DNA from: a gamma proteobacterium symbiont of Ctena orbiculata
Lineage (GTDB): Bacteria > Pseudomonadota > Gammaproteobacteria > Chromatiales > Chromatiaceae
Length of the DNA: 64,000 nt
Assembly (NCBI GenBank): GCA_003058495.1
Contig: QBVC01000025.1
Coordinates: 1 to 64,000, forward strand
Direction: 5' to 3'
Made by a program: the position numbers and the translations under genes. Below, one piece after another: positions 1 to 8,134 of the stretch. Under the pieces are notes generated by a model. The model was not told where the DNA came from. It made no database searches and saw only the letters and a list, made by a program, of their open reading frames with translations. Position 1 is the first letter of the stretch, and every line of letters starts with the position of its first letter.

Positions 1-326
1 TCATGTACGCCAATGGCAGTAATGTCGTTAACCAACAGACATGGTCGGGTGCCGCCGGCGATGACAGCATGGACTATGCGGAGTCCCAGCCATACTTTAA
101 TGATCAACTCATGGTAGATGTCCCCTGTGGAATAAGTGGATTCAGTACCTGCCGTGAAAAGGGAGAAGATGCGCACGAAGATAGGACCCTCATGGGAGTA
201 ATCCACCTTGAAGACGAGTTGGTGCCAACACTGGAAATAGACACTTATCAGGAGTGGCTGCAGGTACATTACGGACTTGATATTCAGTTTTCAGAAGCCG
301 ATCCGTCCCGGATTAATCAGCCCTAG
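1..326 (+). CDS. C-terminal end of a toxin-like protein (5' end outside window)
   Basis: The reading frame is open to the left edge. The first two bases complete a Phe codon when compared with the second copy near 1102, so the protein very probably starts outside the window. The visible 107 residues are acidic and soluble, with motifs QQTWSGAAGDDSMDY and DVPCGISG and a short EWLQVHYGLD tail. They are nearly identical over the first 55 residues to the segment at 1105-1428 and then diverge. A small lipoprotein gene follows after 23 bp. This order, a large protein's C-terminus then a small lipoprotein, and its duplication resemble type VI secretion lipase effectors with their lipoprotein immunity genes. 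That is inference from layout; I do not recognise the family with certainty. Confidence 0.55.
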   Translation, partial: MYANGSNVVNQQTWSGAAGDDSMDYAESQPYFNDQLMVDVPCGISGFSTCREKGEDAHEDRTLMGVIHLEDELVPTLEIDTYQEWLQVHYGLDIQFSEADPSRINQP

Positions 327-349
327 TAGGTGCACAAGGATAGCAATTG

Positions 350-892
350 ATGAGAAAAATACTGTGCCTGACACTAATAGTGATTACGACCTTGGGCCAT
401 TGTGGCTGCAGCAATTTTCTGTATGTGGTGCGCGCAGCGAACTATGGAGAGTATGGTGTAATTCTGAAACAAATGGATACCACCATGAGTTATTCACGTA
501 TTCACCCCGGAATTCCCGGTGTTCGAGATGACATAGCGGTTATGAATCGTTTTGTGGGTTATGCAAAAACACTCCCTGATAAAGTGGAGATTGAGTGGCA
601 GTTAGCAGAGTTGAGCGATTGTAAAAGAATTATCAAACATAAGTCATTTGTACATAAAACAAAGGATGAAAAAATTTATACGAGAAAAGCAGGTTGTACA
701 TGGAGTCCTTTGGAAAACAAGGTCTACCGCAAAGTGATTGACCTGACTGAGGTAAGGCAAAGCGAAGATGCGAAGATGGCGAGCAAAACCATTCGTATAG
801 GTAGCAAACGAAGTTTGAGTATTTTTTTTGTTTTTCGGGATGATGACTTAACGCTAAGTTTCGACAGTCGTAGGACGAATGCGTTTAAGTGA
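350..892 (+). CDS. Small lipoprotein, candidate immunity protein (copy 1)
   Basis: 180 residues with an N-terminal hydrophobic signal ending in a Cys-containing segment (GHCGC), a weak lipobox. ATG at 350 is preferred to the overlapping TTG at 347. The mature part contains ANYGEYGVI, HPGIPGVRDDI, LPDKVEIEWQLAELSDC and RKAGCTWSPLE. The LP-x-x-VE-x-EW segment recalls small lipoproteins (DUF2931/DUF3304 type) often found beside type VI effectors. It has a paralogue at 1445-1978 sharing all of these blocks. If the upstream gene is a periplasmic toxin, this would be its envelope-anchored immunity partner. Family assignment is tentative and the function unproven. Confidence 0.6.
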   Translation: MRKILCLTLIVITTLGHCGCSNFLYVVRAANYGEYGVILKQMDTTMSYSRIHPGIPGVRDDIAVMNRFVGYAKTLPDKVEIEWQLAELSDCKRIIKHKSFVHKTKDEKIYTRKAGCTWSPLENKVYRKVIDLTEVRQSEDAKMASKTIRIGSKRSLSIFFVFRDDDLTLSFDSRRTNAFK

Positions 893-1017
893 AACACAGG
901 ATTTATGGATGAATGGTTTATTAAATTGTTACAGATTCTAGGCCAGAGTTCTAGATAATCACATAGGCTATTTTGCCAGAAACCAACTTCACCGATTAAG
1001 CTAATAATTATCTGTAG

Positions 1018-1428
1018 CACAGGTTTGCAATCCCCATCGTCCACGATAGTGTGGGTGTCTGCCAGAAATGATACAACTACTACTCCGGTCCCGACTGGGA
1101 GTTCATGTTCGCCAATGGCAGTAATGTCGTTAACCAACAGACATGGTCGGGTGCAGCCGGTGATGACAGCATGGACTATGCGGAGTCCCAGCCATTCTTT
1201 AATGATCAACTCATGGTGGATGTCCCTTGTGGGGTGAGTGGGTACAGTACCTGCCGTGAAAAGGGGGTGAGTAGAGGCGGTGACCGAACCATGGTAGGCG
1301 CAATCATCCTCGAAGACGCCAGCAACCCGACAGCAGCTATTGATACTTATGGAGAATGGTTAAGGGTGCATTATGGTTTGGACATGTCGATTGATCACTC
1401 GGAGCTTAATCAACCAAACATTCCATGA
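1018..1428 (+). pseudogene. Truncated duplicate of the toxin-like C-terminus
   Basis: Residues encoded from 1105 match the start of the window almost exactly (FANGSNVVNQQTWSGAAGD). Reading the same frame upstream gives YNYYSGPDWEF before the ATG, which looks like real coding sequence, but a TGA at 1069-1071 and a TAG at 1015-1017 interrupt it. The duplicate therefore lacks the body of the protein. A 107-residue product could still start at ATG 1105, but no ribosome binding site is evident there. This is the usual appearance of an orphan toxin tail left beside an extra immunity gene after tandem duplication. Confidence 0.6.
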
Positions 1429-1444
1429 GAAGTGGAGAGCATCA

Positions 1445-1978
1445 ATGAGAATATGCTATAGAATTATTGGACTTATGGTCATCATATTGACGCCGTCAAT
1501 CGGTGGGTGCAGCAAATTTCTCTACAATGTCTCTGTAGCTAATTATGGTGAATATGGCGTTATATTTCTAAAAATACCGACGACACGGATTAATAAATAC
1601 AGGCGCAAGAATCCGGGAATTCCCGGTGTGAGGGATGACATAGGTCATTTTGGGCGTTTTCACGATCATCCATACTCCCTGCCGGACCAGGTTGAGGTAG
1701 AGTGGCAGTTGGCGGAGTTGAGTGATTGTCGATCAGTACGAGTTTACTCTAAAGATCCGCAATATATGAGGAAGCGTGGTTGCACATGGACACCCTTGGA
1801 AGATAAGGTCTTCCGCAAAATATTTGATCTAAAAGAGGTTAAAAAGAGTGAGTACGCGAAACGCGCGGGAGAGCGTATTCGTTTTGGCAGCAAACGCGTC
1901 ATGACCATTATGTTTATATTTCGTGATGACGAGGTAGAAATGCGTGTGGGTGGCTTTGCCAGTAATTCACTCAGCTGA
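1445..1978 (+). CDS. Small lipoprotein, candidate immunity protein (copy 2)
   Basis: 177 residues. ATG 1445 has a GGAG ribosome binding site about 8 bases upstream and gives a clean lipoprotein signal (SIGGC). The mature part shares VANYGEYGVIF, NPGIPGVRDDIGHF, LP-QVEVEWQLAELSDC and RKRGCTWTPLEDKV with copy 1, with clear divergence between blocks. It follows the truncated toxin tail, as copy 1 follows the intact one. Duplicated, diverging immunity-like lipoproteins are expected where a cell protects itself against several related toxins; that reading is inference. Confidence 0.6.
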   Translation: MRICYRIIGLMVIILTPSIGGCSKFLYNVSVANYGEYGVIFLKIPTTRINKYRRKNPGIPGVRDDIGHFGRFHDHPYSLPDQVEVEWQLAELSDCRSVRVYSKDPQYMRKRGCTWTPLEDKVFRKIFDLKEVKKSEYAKRAGERIRFGSKRVMTIMFIFRDDEVEMRVGGFASNSLS

Positions 1979-2326
1979 TTGAATCGACAGTTATTTATGA
2001 TGTAAGTCAGTAAGAGTTTCTACCTATGTAACCTGAACATATCAATATGCCTACGCCATCATGTCAAGTCACAATCAATAATGCTGCATGTGGATGAAGA
2101 TACAGGCTAGGCGATGACAGTGGTAGCGTTCAGAGCTGAGAATTAATTATACAAACCAGAAAATCAACCCTCGAATAATATGTGAGGTTGTTCACATTAC
2201 CGTGTGGGTGTTTTCTGAAATGAATATCTAACTGTCTTTTCACTGTTTCATTGACTGGTTGTAGCACGATACTCTCGACGCCGGCCACAGTCGGTCTTAA
2301 AGGAATAATGAGTAGGAATAAGGGAC
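1979..2326. other. Intergenic region, no gene seen
   Basis: 348 bases, AT-rich. Short open frames on the minus strand have no ribosome binding site or recognisable content. The last 40 bases hold the leader of the next gene, with purine-rich AGGAATAAGGGAC just before its ATG. Confidence 0.5.
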
Positions 2327-3100
2327 ATGAAGAAATCCACAAAGTTATTAATGGCGCTGTTAGTTATCCAACTGCTTTTTCATGGATGCGGCGGTGGAGG
2401 TGGCGGTGGCGGAGATGATTCCGGTGACACCGGTGGCGTCGTATCGGACAACACTGACACCAATAACGATGCTGCTGATGATGTGACTGGTGGTGCGACG
2501 GGGGATTTCGATCTTGCAGCGTATCACTTTGATGCTTCACTGGGACAAGTAGGCGTCGCTATCAGTTATGAATCCCATATGCATAATTTGCAGACAGGTG
2601 ATGAAATCTTGGCTGGATTCGAGAACAGCGAACAGTGGGAAACGGTTGCTGACAACACCGTTGTTTTCAGTGTGAACAACACGGGCGAACCGTCGGATAC
2701 CTTCGTCATTCGCGATACCCAGATAGAAGACACCCAGCATGACAATGATGGCGTGATTCTTAATATGACCCGGTTTGTTTCCATAGGCGATACCTACCTG
2801 AATGAGGATGTTTCAACGCTCTTATCGCCCGACTCGAATATCAGCTGTCAGGTATTGGATCACATGGATAGTTTCGATATAAGCACGCTCACGCTGGGAA
2901 TGGCTGATGGCGTCTATAACGATGTGCTGCATGTACGTTGTTTGTTTACTGTGAATCAGGCACCGCTATCCGATGTGGAAACCTTCTATGCGAGGGGCAT
3001 TGGTCATGTGCTCGGCATTGAAAACGTAGGCTTATTCAGTGGCGGCCCATCCGTTGTTATTCCCCTGAGAAGCGGAACAATCTATTATGGATCGGGTTAG
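2327..3100 (+). CDS. Secreted lipoprotein with poly-Gly linker, unknown function
   Basis: 257 residues. The signal sequence ends in lipobox FHGC at about residue 21, followed directly by eight glycines and a D/G/T-rich flexible linker to about residue 60. The rest is a soluble, acidic, beta-rich-looking domain with only two further cysteines (SCQVLDH and VRCLF). The glycine run after the lipidated Cys is common in surface or outer-membrane lipoproteins with a tethered domain. No family recognised. It stands alone, between the duplicated lipoproteins and the PEP-CTERM gene, in AT-richer accessory DNA. Confidence 0.7.
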   Translation: MKKSTKLLMALLVIQLLFHGCGGGGGGGGDDSGDTGGVVSDNTDTNNDAADDVTGGATGDFDLAAYHFDASLGQVGVAISYESHMHNLQTGDEILAGFENSEQWETVADNTVVFSVNNTGEPSDTFVIRDTQIEDTQHDNDGVILNMTRFVSIGDTYLNEDVSTLLSPDSNISCQVLDHMDSFDISTLTLGMADGVYNDVLHVRCLFTVNQAPLSDVETFYARGIGHVLGIENVGLFSGGPSVVIPLRSGTIYYGSG

Positions 3101-3555
3101 CAGCCAATAACCGCAATCGCCCATAACCACAGACATCCGTCGCGCGAGTCAGGTTACGCGAAAATACCTCTCTGTGTGCAAGGAAAAAACGAAAAGCCAT
3201 TCGTGGATAGCAGGTAATCTGGGCTGGAAAGCGGGCACCTGGGATTCCCAACAGCACTTTTCAACCTGGGTCATGGGCCCCTGTCCGCGAGGACAGGAGC
3301 CAAACGTCGACCGGGGATATTGAGGCCTCAATATAGAGCAAAAGGGGTCTCCCATACGCCTCTGCCGAAGACCTCTTGACACTGCCATTTGATGTCCATT
3401 AATCTCCACCTGTCGGTTTTATTTACAAGCGATTTAGTCAAGATTATCTAACCCATTGATATGTAAGAGTTGGCATTATTTATGCTGATAATTGCGGATG
3501 TGCAAATAGAGAACAATTAGTCGCACCAACACAAATATGAAAGGGAACATCAACC
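3101..3555. other. Intergenic region with leader of the PEP-CTERM gene
   Basis: 455 bases. Contains a short perfect hairpin (CCTGTCC-GCGA-GGACAGG, near 3281-3298), no convincing open frame, and near its right end a sigma-54-type promoter listed separately. Confidence 0.5.
3471..3486 (+). promoter_or_regulatory. Candidate sigma-54 (-24/-12) promoter
   Basis: TGGCAT followed by ATGCT keeps the diagnostic GG-N10-GC spacing (GG at 3472, GC at 3484). It lies about 70 bases before the start codon of the PEP-CTERM gene, leaving a leader of roughly 60 bases. PEP-CTERM genes are known in several bacteria to be controlled by the PrsK/PrsR system through RpoN, which fits. The match is by eye. Confidence 0.5.
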
Positions 3556-4224
3556 ATGAAGCAACTGATTTGGAAGATCTTGTTAGCCACCCTCTTGCTG
3601 CTTCCTCTAACCTCACTCCATGCCCTTTTGATCGAAGAGGATTGGAGCTATTACGCGGGCGATAACAATCTACTGACCTTCGACACGGATACCGGCCTTT
3701 ACTGGCTGGACCTGAGCGTAACCTACGGCATGACCGTCACAGAGGTCGAAAGCTTGATCATGGACGGTCCCTTTACTGATTTCGCCTATGCCGATTATTC
3801 GACTGTTATGCAATTTCACGCCAACGGCGGTGTTGGAGCCAGTGGAAGTGGCGCGGATGTGGCTGTTGCCGCTGATTTTGCGGAAATGCTCGGCGCGTCA
3901 CCAATCGTTGGCAGGCCACGCATTGTGGCGAGCGGTGTGACCAGCACCAATTGGTACGATTTTATGGGCCGTCCGCGACCAGCCAACAATGACGATCTTA
4001 TAATCAACACCCTGATAGTTGATATAGCTGAATATTTTCCCGAGTCACTTTGGTATTACTGGCATGATCCGGTGTACGACACCGTGTATGAGCCGGATAG
4101 CTATTCCAGTCCCAGCGTTGGGCATTACCTGGTATCGGCATCCGTCCCGGAACCCTCCACTCTGCTGCTTATGGGGGCCGGCATCGTCGGGATAGGCGTT
4201 ACGCGGATACGGAAAAGGAAATAG
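3556..4224 (+). CDS. PEP-CTERM sorting-domain protein
   Basis: 222 residues. Signal peptide at residues 1-23, then an exported domain with FDTDTGLYWLDLSVTYG near residue 40. That stretch is typical of short PEP-CTERM exoproteins that often belong to biofilm or exopolysaccharide loci. The C-terminus has the full tripartite signal: VPEPST, a hydrophobic helix (LLLMGAGIVGIGV), then basic RIRKRK. Such proteins are cut and sorted by an exosortase (EpsH-type), which is not in this window. The gene has its own sigma-54-like promoter and a strong terminator, so it is monocistronic. Confidence 0.9.
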   Translation: MKQLIWKILLATLLLLPLTSLHALLIEEDWSYYAGDNNLLTFDTDTGLYWLDLSVTYGMTVTEVESLIMDGPFTDFAYADYSTVMQFHANGGVGASGSGADVAVAADFAEMLGASPIVGRPRIVASGVTSTNWYDFMGRPRPANNDDLIINTLIVDIAEYFPESLWYYWHDPVYDTVYEPDSYSSPSVGHYLVSASVPEPSTLLLMGAGIVGIGVTRIRKRK

Positions 4225-4234
4225 TTATTAAAAC

Positions 4235-4261
4235 AAGGGGCTTAGGCCCCTTCACTTTTTT
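4235..4261 (+). terminator. Rho-independent terminator after the PEP-CTERM gene
   Basis: Stem AAGGGGC/GCCCCTT with loop TTAG, followed by a T-rich tail (CACTTTTTT). Confidence 0.85.
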
Positions 4262-4500
4262 GACAGTTGCATAATTTGTGTTCTGATTTTCAAGCAATCT
4301 GCTTGTATCTTATAGATAGATAGAGAACGGATAATAGGGAGCCATCAACCCGACAAGGGGGGTTGGGATTGGGCGAGCCCGTAAAGCCTGGCCTCTGACT
4401 CAAAGCCACTCATTTTTACCCACTGCGCCTTTTTAATCTCGTGCATAGCGCCCGATTGTGCAGTGAAATGCCGTGCTGTGAAAAGCTTTCCGAAAAGAAG

Positions 4501-6570
4501 TTACCGCATCAAATCAAGCAGGCCGCCACTGCCCTTGTTTTCATCGATATAGTTGGCCACCGCTTTGTGGCCGCTGCGACGGGCAAGTGTTTCCGCGTTT
4601 TCCCGGCGCAAGTTGAGATGGTGGGCATCGGCCTTCACTTGCAGCAGGCGCTTCACGATCTCCATCTTGCCCTGCTCGGCAGCCATCATCAGCGCGGTAT
4701 TGCCGGCGTTGTTGGCGTGATTCAGGTCCGGTCCATATCGAAGCAGGATATCGACGGTGGATAAGGAGCCGTTTCTGGCCGCCAGCATCAGGGCGGTATT
4801 GCCGTTGCTGCTTACCTGGTTGATATTCTTCTCATGCTGGATCAGTTCGCTGACCAGTTCGGCATGGCCGTGGAATGCCGCACGCATCAATGGCGTCAGG
4901 CCGTCTTTTGCCTTCAGGTCGATTTTTGCACCTGCGCGCAGCAGCAGGTAGAAGATATCCCTGTCTCCGGTATCGATGGCATGATAGAGGGGCGTGCGGC
5001 CTTTCTCATCGGCCTGGTTGACAGCCGCCCCCTGTTTCAGCAGCAGATTGACAATATCGGGCTGACCCTTGGCCACGGCCAGAATCAGGGGTGAGATGCC
5101 GTCTACCGTTGCCTTTCCTGCGTCCGCGCCTTTTGTCAGCAGCAGCTCGGCGAGTTGTTCGTTTTCATGTTCCACTGCCATATGCAGGGGTGTTATCCCG
5201 CTTTTCTCGGTGACGTTGACCCTGGCGTCATGATCGATCAGCAGCCGTGCCAATTCCAGGTTGTTCTCTTTACTGGCGATCATCAGCGGTGTCGGGCTCG
5301 CAGCGGTGGCGAGGTTCGGATCGGCGCCCTTGTCCAGCAGCAGGGTGGCCAATTCGCCATGGCCCTGCCAGACGCTGCGACTCAGCGGGGTGAGTCCCTC
5401 CGGATCGAGACCGTTGATTTCGGAGCCCTCCTTGAGCAACGCCTCGACAAGCGGCTTCTGACCGCGCCAGGCAGCGAGATGGAGGGTGCTCCAGCCGGCA
5501 AAGGGATTTCTCTCCTCATTGGCCTTGGTCTTCGAAGGCATCACCGATTGGCTGACTCTGGCCAGGTCGGGAAATTCGGTCCTGCGGTTCTTGGTCTGGG
5601 TTGCGATTCCCCCCGAGGCCTTGAGTTTTCTTGCGACGACGTGGTATTTGCGTAACAGGGCGATGTCCAGCGGTGTCTGTTTATTGCGGTTTTTGGCATT
5701 CACCTTGGCGCCGCTGCGGAGCAGCGCCTCGACCGTTTGCGCCTGTTGCCTGCCGGCGGCGACCAGCAGTGGGGTGTTGTTGTTGGCGTCATGGGTTTCG
5801 AGCTTGGCGCCTGCCTTGATCAGGCTGCGCACGATGGCGGCATGCCCGAGACCGGCAGCGGAGTGGAGCGGGGTATCACCCAGGCTGTCACTGGTATTCG
5901 GATTGGCGCCCGCGGCAAGCAGCATCTCCACAACCTCCTGACGGTTGTTGATGGCCGCTTCGTGGAGGGCGCTGCGGCTGAACTCGTCGCGGGTATCGGG
6001 GGATATGCCGGTTGCGAGCATGCGCTTGACGGTCACTGATCTGCCCGCCGCGGCGGCACGGTTGAGCAGTTCCGATATCTGCTGATCGTCCAGGCCCTCT
6101 ACCGGCGAGACGTTGGCCAGCCGCTGCAGCTTCTTTTCCGCCAGTTTGTGGCCGTGGAACGCCGCCCGCTGATACCAGTCAGTGGCCAGGGTGAGATCGG
6201 CCTTGACGCCCCAACCGTGTTCATACATGGTGCCGGTCGTGTATTGCGCCTCCACGTGTTCCTGGTTGGCCGCCTGCAGAAACCAGTGATAGGCCTTGGC
6301 GGGATCCTTTTCGACGCCGCGACCGGAGCGATAGAGTCCGCCCAGGGCGAACTGCGCCTCCTGATCCCCCTGTTTAGCCAGATCCTGATAGATCTCCGCC
6401 GCTTTGCTGAAGTTGCGCAGTCGGATCGCCGCCTCCGCCTCTTCGTGGGTGGATGCCTGGAGCAGAAGGGGAGAGAGTATCAGCAGCAGGCACAGCAGAC
6501 CGGCTGCCCGGTGCCGGATAGGGCTGGTCTTACCGTCTCTTCTAGGCTGTGCCATGTTTGGTTTCCACAT
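4501..6570 (-). CDS. Sel1-repeat/ankyrin-repeat periplasmic protein
   Basis: 689 residues (ATG 6570; an alternative ATG at 6555 would shorten it by five). A signal peptide (LLCLLLILSPLLLQAS) implies export. Residues about 45-150 hold Sel1-like TPR repeats (AKQGDQEAQFALGGLYRSG, KAYHWFLQAANQ). From about 160 to the end there are at least a dozen ankyrin repeats of the form G-x-TPLH-x-AA. Such proteins are protein-protein interaction scaffolds. The start overlaps the end of the upstream ferredoxin-flavoprotein gene, so the two are co-transcribed. It may assemble or regulate the electron-transfer machinery encoded next door; that link is inferred only from position. Confidence 0.85.
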   Translation of the reverse strand: MWKPNMAQPRRDGKTSPIRHRAAGLLCLLLILSPLLLQASTHEEAEAAIRLRNFSKAAEIYQDLAKQGDQEAQFALGGLYRSGRGVEKDPAKAYHWFLQAANQEHVEAQYTTGTMYEHGWGVKADLTLATDWYQRAAFHGHKLAEKKLQRLANVSPVEGLDDQQISELLNRAAAAGRSVTVKRMLATGISPDTRDEFSRSALHEAAINNRQEVVEMLLAAGANPNTSDSLGDTPLHSAAGLGHAAIVRSLIKAGAKLETHDANNNTPLLVAAGRQQAQTVEALLRSGAKVNAKNRNKQTPLDIALLRKYHVVARKLKASGGIATQTKNRRTEFPDLARVSQSVMPSKTKANEERNPFAGWSTLHLAAWRGQKPLVEALLKEGSEINGLDPEGLTPLSRSVWQGHGELATLLLDKGADPNLATAASPTPLMIASKENNLELARLLIDHDARVNVTEKSGITPLHMAVEHENEQLAELLLTKGADAGKATVDGISPLILAVAKGQPDIVNLLLKQGAAVNQADEKGRTPLYHAIDTGDRDIFYLLLRAGAKIDLKAKDGLTPLMRAAFHGHAELVSELIQHEKNINQVSSNGNTALMLAARNGSLSTVDILLRYGPDLNHANNAGNTALMMAAEQGKMEIVKRLLQVKADAHHLNLRRENAETLARRSGHKAVANYIDENKGSGGLLDLMR

Positions 6571-7861
6571 CGATTCCTGTGTCTTTTAGAAATCCTGTCG
6601 GCAGGATGCCTCCGGCGCAGATGATGGCCGCATCGTTGGGTATGACAATCTTCTCTCCTTCTTTGTCGATAGTCACCTCCTTGGAGGTGAATTCAACCAC
6701 ATTGGAACTCAGCAGCAGATTGATTCTACCCGAGTCCACGGCGGCATCCACCTTGGCCCTGTTCTTCTTTTTCGCCCGGCTGAAGGCGCCGCTCCTGTAG
6801 GAGAGCGTCACCGTGGTTCCCGGTTCGTCGGCAATGCTGTGGGCGGCCTCCAGGGCGCTGTCGCCGCCGCCGACGACCAGAACGTGCTGGTTCCTGTACT
6901 GTTCCGGATCGATGAGGCGATAGGTGATTTTACTCATGTCTTCCCCCGGCACGCCTAGTTTTCGGGGCGTGCCCCGCCTGCCGATGGTGAGCAGCACCGT
7001 GTTGGTGTGGTAGGTCTCTCTATTGGTTTTGACCTCGTAGCCCCCCTTGTCATCGGCCAGGATCTTCTCGACACGCTCGTGGTAGCTGATCTGCACGCCT
7101 GTTTTCTTCTCCACATTCTGCCAGAAGGCAAGCAGTTTCTCCTTGGTGGTCTCGGTGAACTTCACCTCGCCGACCAGCGGCATCCTGACCGGGGCGGTCA
7201 TCACCAGCTTCCCCCTGGGGAATTGAAACACGGTGCCCCCGAGGGACTCCTGCTCGACGGTCTTGTACTTCAGCTTTTTCTCCATGGCCCTCAGGGAGGC
7301 GCAGAATCCGGCCGGTCCGGCACCGACGATCAACACATCCAGGGGGGCGGAAGCCCCGTTCTTGAGGTCCTCGGCAATGCTGTCCAGGGCCTTGTAGCCC
7401 TGTTCGATGGCGTTTCTGATCAGTCCCATGCCCCCCAGTTCCCCGGCGATGTAGATACCGGGCATGCTGGTTTCGAAGTTGGGTTTCAGCAGCGGGATGT
7501 CCACACCGCGCTTTTCGGTGCCGAAAACCAGGGTGATGGCGTCGAAGGGGCAGGCGGTCTTGCAGGCGCCGTGGCCGATACAGTTGGTGGGGGCGATCAG
7601 CTCCGCCTTGTTGTCGATCAGGCCGAGAACCGGGTGATTCGCCTGTTCCGGGCAGGCCTTGACGCAGGTGCCGCAGCCCATGCATTTTCCCGGATCGATC
7701 AGGGGATGGAGGGAGGCGGGTTCGGTCAGGCCGGCCTCGAACTCCTCGGTCTTCAGCGCGAGGTTCCTTTTGCTCTTTCTCTTGGTATAGACCACGTAGA
7801 TAACCCATACCAGCAATATGGGTATGGCATAGATCATATAGAGTTCTAGGGAGTACTGCAT
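6542..7861 (-). CDS. Membrane-anchored 2[4Fe-4S] ferredoxin-NAD(P)H flavoprotein
   Basis: 439 residues: one N-terminal transmembrane helix (residues 8-25), a ferredoxin domain (60-105), then a thioredoxin-reductase-like flavoprotein with FAD motif VGAGPAG (179-185) and NAD(P) motif GGGDSALEAA (331-340). The first cluster motif is canonical (C60, C63, C66, C70). The second reads C94-x2-H97-x2-C100-x3-C104, with His in place of one Cys. No CxxC redox pair of thioredoxin reductase is present. The likely job is moving electrons between NAD(P)H and a membrane or ferredoxin partner on the cytoplasmic side. It is divergent from the cytochrome genes starting at 8135 and shares their 273-base promoter region. 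Confidence 0.85.
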   Translation of the reverse strand: MQYSLELYMIYAIPILLVWVIYVVYTKRKSKRNLALKTEEFEAGLTEPASLHPLIDPGKCMGCGTCVKACPEQANHPVLGLIDNKAELIAPTNCIGHGACKTACPFDAITLVFGTEKRGVDIPLLKPNFETSMPGIYIAGELGGMGLIRNAIEQGYKALDSIAEDLKNGASAPLDVLIVGAGPAGFCASLRAMEKKLKYKTVEQESLGGTVFQFPRGKLVMTAPVRMPLVGEVKFTETTKEKLLAFWQNVEKKTGVQISYHERVEKILADDKGGYEVKTNRETYHTNTVLLTIGRRGTPRKLGVPGEDMSKITYRLIDPEQYRNQHVLVVGGGDSALEAAHSIADEPGTTVTLSYRSGAFSRAKKKNRAKVDAAVDSGRINLLLSSNVVEFTSKEVTIDKEGEKIVIPNDAAIICAGGILPTGFLKDTGIDVETKHGTA

Positions 7862-8134
7862 CTACCTGTTTGTACTGGAAAAAATAAGAAAGAGTAAGAG
7901 GTCACATTTCGTTAATCTTAAGGCTTTAAATTCTACACGCTTATTCATCATTTCGGTCCCACTGCCGAAAACATAAGTGTTGCCAGAGTTTGTTTTTGTG
8001 AAGCCTTTCATAGATGGGAAATTTGTCCCAACATAATATAGCAGCATGAGCTAGATTGAGGCTGACTTTAGACAAATCAATTAACAATACAACTAATTAA
8101 GTGATTGAATTTATACCAAATAACAGGTGAATAT
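7862..8134. promoter_or_regulatory. Divergent promoter region of the electron-transfer locus
   Basis: AT-rich gap between the minus-strand flavoprotein and the plus-strand cytochrome genes. Both operons must start here. I see no certain operator or sigma-factor consensus. The plus-strand gene has a good ribosome binding site (AGGTGA, 4 bases before ATG 8135). Confidence 0.5.

Larger units (their letters stand above)
1..1978 (+). repeat. Tandem duplication of toxin tail plus lipoprotein
   Basis: Two copies of a toxin-tail/lipoprotein unit: copy 1 from the left edge to 892, copy 2 from about 1080 to 1978. Nucleotide identity is near complete around 3-130 versus 1105-1232, then falls off. Copy 2 carries stops just upstream of its toxin segment. 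The left limit of the repeat cannot be seen because copy 1 runs off the window. Confidence 0.75.

Noticed and set aside
1-1978. Type VI secretion structural genes
   Set aside because: Only toxin-tail and lipoprotein pieces are present; no vgrG, hcp, PAAR or tss genes seen, so the effector reading stays tentative.
7862-8047. A 61-codon minus-strand frame upstream of the flavoprotein gene
   Set aside because: Lies in the promoter region, has no ribosome binding site and no recognisable sequence.
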